A stretch of DNA of 64,000 nucleotides, taken from positions 319,214-383,213 of the forward strand of contig NZ_CALYPR010000002.1 in assembly GCF_945277285.1 (NCBI RefSeq), written 5' to 3'. The notes under the pieces were generated by a model. It was not told the DNA's origin. It was given only the letters and a program-made list of their open reading frames with translations, and did no database searches. The position numbers and the translations under genes are program-made. Shown here one piece after another: positions 22,690-33,208 of the stretch (position 1 is the first letter of the stretch; every line of letters starts with the position of its first letter). Source of the stretch: an uncultured Bartonella sp. (GTDB taxonomy: Bacteria > Pseudomonadota > Alphaproteobacteria > Rhizobiales > Rhizobiaceae).

Positions 22690-23381
22690 ACTTTTCGTTC
22701 GTTTTCGACAATTTTGAATATTTGATGATTGGTGCCTGGCCAAACGGGCCGGTTGGCGGCTTGGCTTTAACATTGCTATTGTGCGTTTTCTCGGCAGTCT
22801 TTTCGGCTTTGCTCGGTCTTTTATTTGGCATCCTGCTTGTTATGTCGGGCCCGAAATGGCAATCGGTTTTGGTTGCTATTCTCGGGTTTTTCCGGGCCAT
22901 CCCAATTTTGATGTTAATTTTTTGGATCTATTTTTTGCTTCCCATGATGCTTGGCATCTCTGCGCCAAAAGTACAGACCATCGTTTTGGCCTTATCCCTG
23001 GTTAGCGGGGCCTATCTTGGTCATTCTGTCGCAGCTGGTCTGCGCAGCGTTGGCGACGATCAATGGGCAGCCGGACTCGCTTTAGGATTTAATAGATGGA
23101 AAGTTTTATGGTTTTTGATTTTGCCACAAGCACTTCCCCGTATGGCACCATCATTTATCAACCAATGTATCTCGCTTACGAAAGATACGTCATTGGCATA
23201 TATCATTGGCACACAGGAATTCCTCACCCTAGCGCGTCAAATTGACGGTCGCCTGACGGGCGCTTATTCAACTGAAATCTATTTATTCGTCGGTGTCGTT
23301 TACTTCGTACTCTGTATGACATTGAGTTTTTTTGCAGAACGCATCAACAAATACTATTCAAAAGAAATAAAGTTTGCCTGA
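22686..23381 (+). CDS. Polar amino-acid ABC transporter permease
   Basis: FFRAIPILMLIFWIYFLLP, LALGFNRWKVLWFLILPQALPRMAPSFINQ; overlaps upstream permease by 4 nt. Confidence 0.92.
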   Translation: MNFSFVFDNFEYLMIGAWPNGPVGGLALTLLLCVFSAVFSALLGLLFGILLVMSGPKWQSVLVAILGFFRAIPILMLIFWIYFLLPMMLGISAPKVQTIVLALSLVSGAYLGHSVAAGLRSVGDDQWAAGLALGFNRWKVLWFLILPQALPRMAPSFINQCISLTKDTSLAYIIGTQEFLTLARQIDGRLTGAYSTEIYLFVGVVYFVLCMTLSFFAERINKYYSKEIKFA

Positions 23382-23866
23382 AAGACATTTGCAAAAATTA
23401 TGTTTGTATTTTGATACCGGTGCAAATAATTTTAGGAAAAGCAAATTAGATGCGCTTGGATATTTTAAACGTCATTCTAAAATACGTATGGCAGAAATTG
23501 GGACGTAGCAATGTTTAACAACGTTGCAAACACCATGACTGATGCCGATAGATACCGTTGATGAGGAGGGGGAGGTAAAAGGGTCCGCCGCTTGAAGAGC
23601 TACGGCCTATTGCTTCGGCTATTTTTACAAAGATCAGGTATGGCAAAAAACTATTGCTGATGTTTTCGTGTAAAAGACGATTGAGATGTCCAGATAGTAT
23701 GGGCGGGCGACAGACAAGGCCAAAATTGAGAATATTGTCAACTATCGTCAAGGAAGTGAATAGAAGGAGAACAAAAAGTGTCTAACCTTCTTAAAAAGTG
23801 TCTATCCCTTAATTAGCTGAATAACCAATCATCACAGTTAATCCCTAAAAAATCAGAAAGATAAAA

Positions 23867-23942
<76 letters not shown>

Positions 23943-24404
23943 ACATCCGTCTAACATCAACGGCTAGCGGTTCTATAGCGTTCCTAAAGAATGATGTCTA
24001 TAGAAAATTTCGGTTTTTTTTACCGTTTTTTTCTGTAGTTTCAAGTTGCGGTGGGAGATTTCGAAAGCCTCTTGATATTCGTATAAAATAGCCGCAATAT
24101 AGATGTTTCATTCATGCGTGTGACCATTTTGTTGGTACCGGTAAAGAGAGGACGATCGAGCGTAATGCCCGACCAAAATTCAGAAGACCCTTCTTGTAGT
24201 ATCAAGCGGCAGGGGCCGCATTGGGGTGTTTTTCATCACCATCATTATTCAGCTATGGCTTTGTGGATAAAAAAATCGCTCAAGACAATGGACCGTCTTT
24301 GTGCTGCCTTTATTCTACCTCCAGTTTTGAGAAATAAAATGGTGAGTTTGGTGTTTCCTCATCGCTGTTTTTATCGTCATTATTTTTCTAGGAATTAGTT
24401 GATT

Positions 24405-25967
24405 ATGGAATGGATATCAAACCCCCATGCGTGGATGGGGCTCATAACGCTTATTTTTCTGGAAATCGTTCTAGGTATCGATAATCTTGTTTTTATTGCG
24501 ATATTGGCGACAAAACTGCCGGCAAAAATGCGCAATCGCGCACGCCTGACGGGCTTGAGCTTTGCGTTGGTAATGCGTTTGATATTGCTTACAGCAATGG
24601 GCTGGGTAATGACACTTGACCAGCCGATTTTTTCAATCGGCAATTTTGCCTTCAGCTGGCACAGCATCATTCTGATTATCGGTGGTGCTTTTTTACTAGC
24701 AAAAGGAACACTCGAGCTGCATGAGCGGCTTGAAGGAGATGTTCAAGAAAATTCGGGAACCGTTGTTCATGCCGTTTTCTGGCAGGTTATTGTGCAAATC
24801 GTTGTGCTTGATGCGGTCTTTTCATTAGACAGTATTATTACGGCAACCGGAATGATACCAAAAGACCAGATGATGGTGATGTATCTTGCCGTTATTATTG
24901 CTATGGGCGTGATGATGTGGGGCTCGGGGCCGCTGATGATATTCGTCAACCGCCATCCGACTGTAGTGATTTTATGTCTCGGTTTTTTGATGATGATCGG
25001 CTTCAGCCTGATTGTCGAGGGCTTCGGTTTTCATATTCCCAAGGGCTATCTTTATGCAGCTATCGGATTTTCGATTCTTATCGAAGCGTTCAACCAGATT
25101 AGCCGTCACAATCGTGAAAAATTGATTTCAACCAATGATCTGCGTGAACGTACAGCCGGTGCAGTGCTGCGGCTTTTAGGTGGCGGCAAAAAGGATGGCA
25201 ATCTTGGAGAAACGGTTGACCTTATTGCCGAACAGGCGGCTGCCTCGCAAATTTTCCGGCCGGAAGAAAAGCAGATGATTCGCGGAGTGCTTGATCTTGC
25301 CGACCGCCCTGTGCGCTCGATCATGTCACCCAGAAATGAAATTGAATGGCTTGATCTTGACACCAGTGACGAACAAATGCGTGAGGAACTGGAACAGTTC
25401 AAACATAGCCGTTTAGTGCTTGCACGTGAAAAAGTTGACGAGTTTGTCGGTGTGGCTCTGACCAAGGATCTATTGCTTGATTTTGCCGAAGGCAAAAAAA
25501 TAGATTGGCAAAAGGCGATGCGCCAGCCGTTGGTGGTCCACGAAAATACCAGTGTTTTGCGCGTCATGGAAAAACTGCGTCGTTCGCCGATACAGCTTGC
25601 TATTATTGTTGACGAACATGGTTCTTTTGAAGGGGTTGCTACTCCAACAGACATATTGGAAGCAATTGCCGGTGATTTTCCTGATGAAGATGACGAACCA
25701 GTTATTGCCGAACAGTTAAAAGATGGTAGCTTTATGGTTGAAGGTTATGCCGATATTCGCCGGCTGAGCGGCTATCTTGATAAGGATTTGGTGGACGAAA
25801 ATGATCGTTATACAACACTCGCCGGTTTTATGTTATGGCATCTCGGGCATTTACCAGCCACAGGGGAAAGCTTCAATGCCGAAGGTTATAATTTCAAAGT
25901 TGTTGAAATGGAACGCAGAAACATAGCAAAAGTGCTGATTTCGCCCGTTACCAAGGAAGAGCATTGA
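24405..25967 (+). CDS. TerC-family membrane protein with CBS-pair and CorC/HlyC C-terminal domains
   Basis: LIFLEIVLGIDNLVFIAI, VVLDAVFSLDSIITA (TerC); RSIMSPRNEIEWLDL (CBS); C-terminal TTLAGFMLWHLGHLPATGESF. Confidence 0.93.
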   Translation: MEWISNPHAWMGLITLIFLEIVLGIDNLVFIAILATKLPAKMRNRARLTGLSFALVMRLILLTAMGWVMTLDQPIFSIGNFAFSWHSIILIIGGAFLLAKGTLELHERLEGDVQENSGTVVHAVFWQVIVQIVVLDAVFSLDSIITATGMIPKDQMMVMYLAVIIAMGVMMWGSGPLMIFVNRHPTVVILCLGFLMMIGFSLIVEGFGFHIPKGYLYAAIGFSILIEAFNQISRHNREKLISTNDLRERTAGAVLRLLGGGKKDGNLGETVDLIAEQAAASQIFRPEEKQMIRGVLDLADRPVRSIMSPRNEIEWLDLDTSDEQMREELEQFKHSRLVLAREKVDEFVGVALTKDLLLDFAEGKKIDWQKAMRQPLVVHENTSVLRVMEKLRRSPIQLAIIVDEHGSFEGVATPTDILEAIAGDFPDEDDEPVIAEQLKDGSFMVEGYADIRRLSGYLDKDLVDENDRYTTLAGFMLWHLGHLPATGESFNAEGYNFKVVEMERRNIAKVLISPVTKEEH

Positions 25968-26081
25968 TTTAATCGAAAAAAGAGAGTTGGCTTTCCCTTA
26001 TAGAAAAGGCAAATAATAAAAACGTCAAATCAGTTAGACAACCATTTAGCTGAAAAGATTTTAAATTGGAGAGTATTGGAA

Positions 26082-26654
26082 ATGAAACCACATTTGCAAA
26101 TTATTGTTACCCCGACGCGGGCGGGACGTGTGGGAAGAAAGTTCGGGGATTGGCTTTACTCGTTTGCAGTGGACCATTCGAACTTTGAAGTTGAGTTGAT
26201 TGATCTGGCTGACATCAATTTGCCCCTGTTTGATGAACCGAAACATCCGCGTTTGCATCAATATGAACATGCCCATACCAAAGAGTGGAGCAAACTGGTT
26301 GCAAAAGGCGATGTTTATATTTTTGTTATGCCTGAATATGATCATCTACCACCGTCATCCTTCATCAATGCTGTTACCTATCTTTCCAATGAATGGAGTT
26401 ATAAAGCAGTATCATTTTTAAGTTATGGCGGAATTTCCGGTGGACTGAGAGCTGTGGAAGCAGCTCGTCTGATGGTTAACGCTGTAAGAATGGTGCCAAT
26501 TCTCGAGACTTTGCCTATTCCCCAATATACGCAATATATTGATGAAAATGGCAATTTCAGACCAAACGAGGCTATTGAATCTGGCGCACAGGCCGTATTT
26601 GAAGAACTCTTCAAGATGAATAATGGCTTGAAGAACATTCGCCCGAAGTTTTGA
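26082..26654 (+). CDS. NAD(P)H-dependent FMN reductase family oxidoreductase
   Basis: IIVTPTRAGRVGRKFGDWL..., MPEYDHLPPSSFINAVTYLSNEWSYKAVSFLSYGGISGGLRA. Confidence 0.88.
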   Translation: MKPHLQIIVTPTRAGRVGRKFGDWLYSFAVDHSNFEVELIDLADINLPLFDEPKHPRLHQYEHAHTKEWSKLVAKGDVYIFVMPEYDHLPPSSFINAVTYLSNEWSYKAVSFLSYGGISGGLRAVEAARLMVNAVRMVPILETLPIPQYTQYIDENGNFRPNEAIESGAQAVFEELFKMNNGLKNIRPKF

Positions 26655-26694
26655 TAATCTCGTGACGGTCAGCTTTAAGTGATCGGAAAGTGTG

Positions 26695-27711
26695 ATGACT
26701 AAACTATTAGTCTCGCTTGAAGATATTGAAGATGCGCGAATCGCTTATAGCGTTCGCGCAGATATTGTTGTGGTGAAAGGAACATTGCAGAAAATTCAAA
26801 TGCTTTGTTCGGCCATCAAAACAATGGCTGACTATTCACCGCAAATTTGGCTGGAAGTTGCCGACGCTTCCGCCCTCAATGATGAAAAGGTGAAAGCCTG
26901 TGGCGCAACGACAATTGTTGTTTCCTCATCTCCTGAAAAACTGTCGAATTTTGTCAAGGTGCAAGCAAATCAATGTAATGGCTATCGCCTCGTTGCAGTG
27001 ATTGAAGCAGAAAACTCGCCGAATAATGCGTTGATCCCGATCATAGCCGCTCTAGGATTTCAAGGAGTATTGCTCAGACCAAGCAGTATCGAACAGACAA
27101 TTTTGAGCCAGTTAAAAGTGGAAAAAATTGGCCAATTCCTATCAAAAAGCCATTTATTCGGTTTGCAAGCCGGTGTCATTGGTATGCTTGAGGCTCCCGA
27201 TATTCCACGATTGTTACCCTATTCGCCAGAATGGCTGGGTTTTATTATTAAACATCCCGTCAGATCAGGTCAGTTTGGCGATAAGTCAACCAATGCACTG
27301 ATGCGTGCGCTTTTGCCTGCTGATAGCGGGGCAGAGCAGACTGCAGAAGGTACAGGGCTTGGAACCGATCGTATTATTGTCGAAGACTATATACTACCAG
27401 TGGAAATTGGTGCCTATAAGCGTGAATATGGCCGCAAACAGAAAGTTCGCTTTAATATAACTGCCGATGTTGAACGTTTATCGGCAAATCCCGAGGATAT
27501 GCGGCACATTTTTTCTTATGACCTTATTCTTGATGGTATCAAGAATCTGGTATCGCTCGGTCATATAGAGCTGGTTGAAACACTGGCAGAACGTATTGCA
27601 GCACTAATTCTCGCTTACCCGCGGGTCAAGAAAGTGGTTGTACGTGTTGACAAGCTCGAGCTTGGTCCGGCGGCTGTTGGTATCGAGATAGAGCGGGGAA
27701 AAAAAACCTGA
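26695..27711 (+). CDS. Fusion: N-terminal MfnB-like (5-formylfuran-3-yl)methyl phosphate synthase-type domain + C-terminal dihydroneopterin aldolase (FolB-like) domain
   Basis: N-term TKLLVSLEDIEDARIAYSVRADIVVVKGT and SHLFGLQAGVIGMLEAPDIPRLLPYSPEWLGFIIK resemble MfnB/DUF556. C-term DRIIVEDYILPVEIGAYKREYGRKQKVRFNITADV...FSYDLILDGIKNLV...HIELVETLAERIAALIL...VGIEIER is FolB-like. Confidence 0.7.
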   Translation: MTKLLVSLEDIEDARIAYSVRADIVVVKGTLQKIQMLCSAIKTMADYSPQIWLEVADASALNDEKVKACGATTIVVSSSPEKLSNFVKVQANQCNGYRLVAVIEAENSPNNALIPIIAALGFQGVLLRPSSIEQTILSQLKVEKIGQFLSKSHLFGLQAGVIGMLEAPDIPRLLPYSPEWLGFIIKHPVRSGQFGDKSTNALMRALLPADSGAEQTAEGTGLGTDRIIVEDYILPVEIGAYKREYGRKQKVRFNITADVERLSANPEDMRHIFSYDLILDGIKNLVSLGHIELVETLAERIAALILAYPRVKKVVVRVDKLELGPAAVGIEIERGKKT

Positions 27712-27733
27712 TTGTTTCCAGACTTCTGTGCTT

Positions 27734-28720
27734 TCAATTCCTTAATTCCGTCTTTCCAGTTTTTATCGTTTTATCGTCAGTATTCATATTCCGTTGCCGA
27801 TATTGCCCGATTTCAAAGGCAGCAACGAAAAATAGCGAAATAATGAGCGGAATAATCAAATAAAGCAGGCGGAAGACAATCAGCGCGGAAATAACATCAG
27901 CCGGATCCATATTGGGCATACCAGCCATGAACAGGGCTTCCAGAACACCGACGCCGCCAGCCGGTGCATTAGATAAAAGCGTTACCGTAAAGGAAGCAAG
28001 GAAAACACCGAGAACCGCGATAAAACCGGGATTCCCGACATCAGGAAGGGTTGCGTAGATAATTCCCGCAGCGCCGATCAATTCCAATGGGCCAATGATC
28101 AATTGCTGAACAACGATATTAAAATGAGGATAAGAAATCTGGAAAGATTTTCCGATTTTCAAGGGGCGTAATTGTAACAGGCTTCCCAAAATGTAAAGGG
28201 CAACAAAAGTGAGCATGGCCGTACCAATTGTCACCGCAAGCCATGTCGGAATATTATTATGGACGAGCGTGATAATATCAGGCCTGATCACAAGGACAAT
28301 GCCGGAAAGCAGAATGGTACCAAGAGCAAAAGTGAATGAACAAAAGCCCACAAGAATGGCAATTTCAACACCACTCAAGCCTTTACGGCTATAGGCACGA
28401 TAACGCACAACTGCACCCGAAAAAACCGAAGCGCCAATATTGTGGGAAAGTGCGTAAGTAGTAAACGAGCAAATCGCAATATAATGGAGCGGTATTTTTT
28501 TACCCAGATGTTGCAACGCGATGCGGTCGTAGCCGGCAAGGGCGGCATAGGCTAATAGCGAGAAAAAACAGGCAAGCACCCAGTGATGAAGGCTCAATGC
28601 ACCAAGTCTGTCAGTAATATCACTGAAAGAAATGGCTGATAGTTTGTTGTAGAGAATATAAATGGACACCACCATTGCGATGATGCCGATAAGCGGCCAA
28701 ATATATTTCTTCAATTTCAT
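27734..28720 (-). CDS. Lysylphosphatidylglycerol synthetase-like / UPF0104 (YbhN-type) integral membrane protein
   Basis: Multi-TM protein with YALSHNIGASVFSGAVVRYRAYSRKGLS and LLSNAPAGGVGVLEALFM motifs. Confidence 0.85.
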   Translation of the reverse strand: MKLKKYIWPLIGIIAMVVSIYILYNKLSAISFSDITDRLGALSLHHWVLACFFSLLAYAALAGYDRIALQHLGKKIPLHYIAICSFTTYALSHNIGASVFSGAVVRYRAYSRKGLSGVEIAILVGFCSFTFALGTILLSGIVLVIRPDIITLVHNNIPTWLAVTIGTAMLTFVALYILGSLLQLRPLKIGKSFQISYPHFNIVVQQLIIGPLELIGAAGIIYATLPDVGNPGFIAVLGVFLASFTVTLLSNAPAGGVGVLEALFMAGMPNMDPADVISALIVFRLLYLIIPLIISLFFVAAFEIGQYRQRNMNTDDKTIKTGKTELRN

Positions 28721-28778
28721 GCGTTTTTACTCGTATTTTCGGGCTGTTTTTCGTTGCTAGGTAAAGCAGCCATTTCGT

Positions 28779-30488
28779 TTATGCCACATCCGTACCATGT
28801 TCTAGATAGTTCAAATGTTTTAACATACCTTTAGCGACTTCATCGTCATCAGTCACGATTATATTCGCTCCTCTGTCTTTCAGATGGGCTGCTTCAATTT
28901 CGGTTACTGCATGGGCAATGATATTGATTGTTTCATTCAATTTGCGCGCTTCGACAATTATTAGCCCTGCATCAATAGAACTTCTCATTGATATAACCAG
29001 TTCACGGGCTTTATCAATATTGGCAGCTTCCAGCACATTGGCATTGCCCGCATTGCCCAATATTGTTTCTCTGCGATGTTCTTTTGCACGTTGAACCGCC
29101 AAATTATTATTATCAATAATAACAAATGGTGCTTGTCCGGATTGAAGTGCATCGGCAATTTTTTTGCCAATATGCCCGTAGCCAACAACAATGATGTGGT
29201 TTGATTTTTCCGTTTTTAACCCATCATTTTCATCGTCTTCGGCAATATTGACAATAGAGTTTTCGTTATTTTTTGCGTCGAGCCGAACACGCAGTTTATC
29301 AGCCGCAAAACACACCAACGGATTAAAAAGAATAGACAGGATTGCACTTCCGACAATAAGGTCGCGTGCTTCGGTGTTAATAATTCCCAAAGACGTGCCA
29401 AGACCGGCCAGAATGAAAGAAAATTCACCAATTTGGGCAAGGCCAGCGCCAATTGTCAAAGCTGTTGCATAAGGGCGGTGAAAGAGCCGCACGATGAAGT
29501 AGGCTGCCAGTGATTTTCCGCCGATTACGATAAAGAGGGTGACAAGAAGCGGAAAAAAGGAAGTGAGAATTTTTGACGGGTCAAAAAGCATACCGACAGA
29601 AACAAAGAACAACACCGCAAAAGCATCTCGCAGGGGGAGTGTTTCTTCGGTTGCTCGCTGGCTCAGTTCCGACCCACTCATGATCATTCCGGCGAAAAAT
29701 GCTCCGAGCGCAATGGAAACTCCGAAAAGCTGGGCAGAAAAAAATGCAACACCCAAAGCAACTGCAAGAACACTTAAACGAAAAAGTTCGCGTGAACCGG
29801 ATTGGGCAGAAATTTTTAGCAGCCACGGGATAACACGTTGTCCGACAATGAGCATTAGAATGACAAACAAAACAACCTTTGCAATGGTCAGGAGAATTGT
29901 ACCGAAAAGTCCCGATTGTGGCCAAAAAGCTATAAAGTGGGGCTGCACCTGACTAAGACCATTCACGCTTGTTGAAAGGGCAGGGATGAGCACCAGCGCC
30001 AAAACCATTGCCAGATCCTCAACAATGAGCCAGCCCACAGCGATGCGTCCGCGTTCAGTCTCAACAAGATGCCGCTCTTGTAGAGAACGCAACAGGACCA
30101 CGGTGCTTGCCGTTGAAAGTGCCAACCCGAATACCACACTACCGCCAACACCCCATCCCATGACGAGACCGAAACAGAAACCCAGTATTGTCGCAACGGT
30201 CATTTGAACAATGGCACCGGGAATTGCAATTGTTTTAACGGAAAGAAGATCCTTGACAGAAAAATGCAGGCCGACGCCGAACATCAGCAGAATAATACCA
30301 ATTTCGGCAAGCTGGTTGATCAAATGCGAATCTACTTTGAAACCACCTGTATGGGGACCAACAATGACACCAGCCAGAAGATAGCCGACAAGAGGCGAGA
30401 TTCGCAGGCGATTGGCAAGAACACCAAACAGGAATGCAAGACATAGTCCTACGACGATTGTTGTCACCAACGGCGTATCCTGTATCAT
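28779..30488 (-). CDS. CPA2 monovalent cation:proton antiporter with TrkA-N domain (YbaL/KefB-like)
   Basis: Multi-TM Na/H exchanger domain, then HIIVVGYGHIGKKIADALQSGQAPFVIIDNN (RCK/TrkA-N). Confidence 0.9.
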   Translation of the reverse strand: MIQDTPLVTTIVVGLCLAFLFGVLANRLRISPLVGYLLAGVIVGPHTGGFKVDSHLINQLAEIGIILLMFGVGLHFSVKDLLSVKTIAIPGAIVQMTVATILGFCFGLVMGWGVGGSVVFGLALSTASTVVLLRSLQERHLVETERGRIAVGWLIVEDLAMVLALVLIPALSTSVNGLSQVQPHFIAFWPQSGLFGTILLTIAKVVLFVILMLIVGQRVIPWLLKISAQSGSRELFRLSVLAVALGVAFFSAQLFGVSIALGAFFAGMIMSGSELSQRATEETLPLRDAFAVLFFVSVGMLFDPSKILTSFFPLLVTLFIVIGGKSLAAYFIVRLFHRPYATALTIGAGLAQIGEFSFILAGLGTSLGIINTEARDLIVGSAILSILFNPLVCFAADKLRVRLDAKNNENSIVNIAEDDENDGLKTEKSNHIIVVGYGHIGKKIADALQSGQAPFVIIDNNNLAVQRAKEHRRETILGNAGNANVLEAANIDKARELVISMRSSIDAGLIIVEARKLNETINIIAHAVTEIEAAHLKDRGANIIVTDDDEVAKGMLKHLNYLEHGTDVA

Positions 30489-30612
30489 ATCCGGCTGGAA
30501 CTTCTCCCTAATATTTTTAAAATATGCCCCTCGGACTTCTCCTCATACCATAAGGGCCATTTGTGTTAAGCTTGTGACACAAGAAGTGTAACGATAATTT
30601 TTTTAATTAAAA

Positions 30613-30645
30613 AAAGCCGGTGGACTGTGTTTTCCCACCGGCTTT
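30613..30645 (-). terminator. Intrinsic terminator downstream of secDF
   Basis: Minus strand AAAGCCGGTGGGAAAACACAGTCCACCGGCTTTTTTTAA. Confidence 0.85.
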
Positions 30646-30649
30646 GAAA

Positions 30650-33208
30650 TCAGCTAACCTTTGCGGTTTTTGCTGCGGGTTTATCCTCAATAAGGTCACG
30701 CCCCTCGTGGTGGTGATGCCACCAGTTGCCGAGGAACAGCAGGATCGGCGCGGCAATAAAGATTGACGACGAAGTAGCAATGACAACACCGACGACTATC
30801 GGCACCGCAAAATTGTGAACAGCACTGCCACCCCATATTGCCATTGGTAACATTGCAAGGACAGTTGTTGTCGATGTGAAAATACAACGGATCAACACCT
30901 GATTGATCGACATATCAACCAATTGTCTGAGAGCCATTTTTTTATAAAGCCGCATATTTTCACGCATACGGTCATAGACGACCACCTTATCGTTGACGGA
31001 ATAACCGACAATGGTCAAAAGTGCGGCAATTGCTGTTAGATTGAAATCAAGCTGGAAGAGCGCAAAAAAGCCCACCATTTTCGTCGTATCAAGGACAATG
31101 GTCACAATTGCACCGACGGCAAAGAACCATTCAAACCGCCACCAGATATAAAACATCATAGCAATGGCAGCAAGTATCACAGCGGTAAATCCAGCTGTTG
31201 CAAGCTCACCCGAAACTTTAGGGCCGACAACCTCTATCTGATCAAAGGTGACATCGGGATAAACCGTTTTGACCGCTGTCTTCAGTTTTTCGATGGCCGC
31301 CGTTTGTTGTGCTTCTCCGCCGTCCTGCTGCTGGACCCTAATTAACACTGTGTTTTGATTGGCAACATTCTGAAGAGCTATTTCACCAAGCCCCAATTGC
31401 CCTAAGGTTGAACGCAGCGTCGCAAGATCGGCCGGTGCTTTGGTGGTAATGGCCATCTGGCTGCCGCCCATGAAGTCGATACCGAAATTAAGACCGGGTT
31501 TGAAAAACAGTACAATCGAGGCAATCGACAAGAAGATGGAAACACCGATGCCGATGAAGCGCGCATTCATGAAATGGAAATTGGTGTGTTGCGGGATAAA
31601 TTTGAAAAAAGAATGGATGTGTAATTTGTTAATTTTCCATTCGCGCACAACCCACGACATAATAATGCGGACGATGGTAACATCGGTGAACAAGGAAATA
31701 ACGATGCCGAGAAGCATTGTTACGGCAAAACCGCGAATTTGACCGGTGCCAAACCATAAAAGCAAGACCGTCGCAATAGCAGCAGTAACGTTAGCATCAA
31801 TGATGGTCGAAAAAGCGTGTTTGAAGCCACGGTCGAGTGCCGCCATCGACCCCATGCCTTTTTCACTCTCTTCGCGGATGCGCTCGTTGATGAGAATGTT
31901 TGCGTCAACCGCAATGCCGATACCAAGAATAATACCGGCAATACCGGGAAGGGTAAGGGTTGCCCCGATCAGGCTTAAGGCCGCAAAAGTCAACACTGTG
32001 TGAAGGGCAAGAGCAATATCGGCAATAATGCCCCAAAGCCCATAGAGAAGGAATATAAACAGTGCAACAAGAATAAATCCGGCAATACCGGTATAAAGCC
32101 CCATTCTGATAGCATCAGCACCAAGATCAGGCCCGACAGTGCGTTCCTCGATCACTGTCAAAGGGGCAGGCAAAGCGCCGGCCCGCAATAATGCGGCAAG
32201 GGTGGAAGCCTCTTTCGGTGTGAAGTTACCGGTAATCTGGCCGCTGCCGCCGGGGATAACTCCCTGAATAGTAGGTGCTGTCAGTACTTTATTATCAAGC
32301 ACAATAGCAAACGGCCGCCCGATATTTTGACGGGTAATCTCGGCAAAAGTTTTTGCACCAATGGTGTTGAGTTTGAACGTGATAAGGGATTTTCCCGGTA
32401 TTTGTGGGTCAAATCCGGCAGCAGCATCGGTTAGCACACTACCATCAAGCGACACCTGATCGTAAATTGCAAAATGTTGATTTTCATCTGAATAGCCGGG
32501 CAAAATTGAAACACCGGCGGGCGGATTGTTCATATCGACATTGGTTGGTACAAGATGGAACGTCATTTTTGCCGTTGTGCCGAGAAGATCACGCAATTGC
32601 TTGGGATCCTGCAAGCCCGGCAATTGGACTTCGATACGATCAGTTCCTACTTTTTGGATGCTTGGTTCGGCAACGCCCACCTGATCCACACGCCGACGGA
32701 TAATTTCAAGACTTTGATCAACCGCATTGTTTACCCGGTATTTGATACCGGCATCTGTGAGCGCCACACGGATGATGTCGTTCTGTTCGGTAACTTCGAT
32801 ATCGGACGCAGAAGCACGAAATGCACCGGCAGAAATTGGCGTGGCCAATTCTTTCAGAGCTGTCAGGGCAGTCTGTCGCTGGCCGGCATCCGGAATAACT
32901 GCAACAATCGAATCACCAATCATACGCACACTTGTTGATTGGATCTGCTTTTCACGAAGTCTACCACGAACATTGTCGAGCACTGTTCTTAATTGATCGC
33001 GCTTGATCGTTTTGCCATCAACTTCCAAAACAAGTGAAGAGCCACCCCGAAGGTCAAGGCCGAGAACAACTTTCGTTTTTTGCATAAATGAAGGCAAATA
33101 TTCGAGTTGTTTTTCGGTAAGCAAATTTGGTAATGCAACCAGAACCCCCAACAGAAGGATGACGAAATATAAAGTTGTTAACCAGCGTGGTGTTCGCATA
33201 AAATCCAT
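30650..33208 (-). CDS. secDF: Protein translocase subunit SecDF (fused SecD + SecF)
   Basis: VVLGLDLRGGSSLVLEVD (SecD), GIGIAVDANILINERIREE, then NFGIDFMGGSQMAI and VGYSVNDKVVVYDRMREN (SecF) in one 852-aa ORF. Confidence 0.95.
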   Translation of the reverse strand: MDFMRTPRWLTTLYFVILLLGVLVALPNLLTEKQLEYLPSFMQKTKVVLGLDLRGGSSLVLEVDGKTIKRDQLRTVLDNVRGRLREKQIQSTSVRMIGDSIVAVIPDAGQRQTALTALKELATPISAGAFRASASDIEVTEQNDIIRVALTDAGIKYRVNNAVDQSLEIIRRRVDQVGVAEPSIQKVGTDRIEVQLPGLQDPKQLRDLLGTTAKMTFHLVPTNVDMNNPPAGVSILPGYSDENQHFAIYDQVSLDGSVLTDAAAGFDPQIPGKSLITFKLNTIGAKTFAEITRQNIGRPFAIVLDNKVLTAPTIQGVIPGGSGQITGNFTPKEASTLAALLRAGALPAPLTVIEERTVGPDLGADAIRMGLYTGIAGFILVALFIFLLYGLWGIIADIALALHTVLTFAALSLIGATLTLPGIAGIILGIGIAVDANILINERIREESEKGMGSMAALDRGFKHAFSTIIDANVTAAIATVLLLWFGTGQIRGFAVTMLLGIVISLFTDVTIVRIIMSWVVREWKINKLHIHSFFKFIPQHTNFHFMNARFIGIGVSIFLSIASIVLFFKPGLNFGIDFMGGSQMAITTKAPADLATLRSTLGQLGLGEIALQNVANQNTVLIRVQQQDGGEAQQTAAIEKLKTAVKTVYPDVTFDQIEVVGPKVSGELATAGFTAVILAAIAMMFYIWWRFEWFFAVGAIVTIVLDTTKMVGFFALFQLDFNLTAIAALLTIVGYSVNDKVVVYDRMRENMRLYKKMALRQLVDMSINQVLIRCIFTSTTTVLAMLPMAIWGGSAVHNFAVPIVVGVVIATSSSIFIAAPILLFLGNWWHHHHEGRDLIEDKPAAKTAKVS

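Noticed and set aside
24114-24398. 94-aa ORF with FHHHHYS stretch just upstream of the TerC gene, and possible manganese (yybP-ykoY) riboswitch
   Set aside because: ORF has no convincing homology and I could not find the conserved yybP-ykoY core here.
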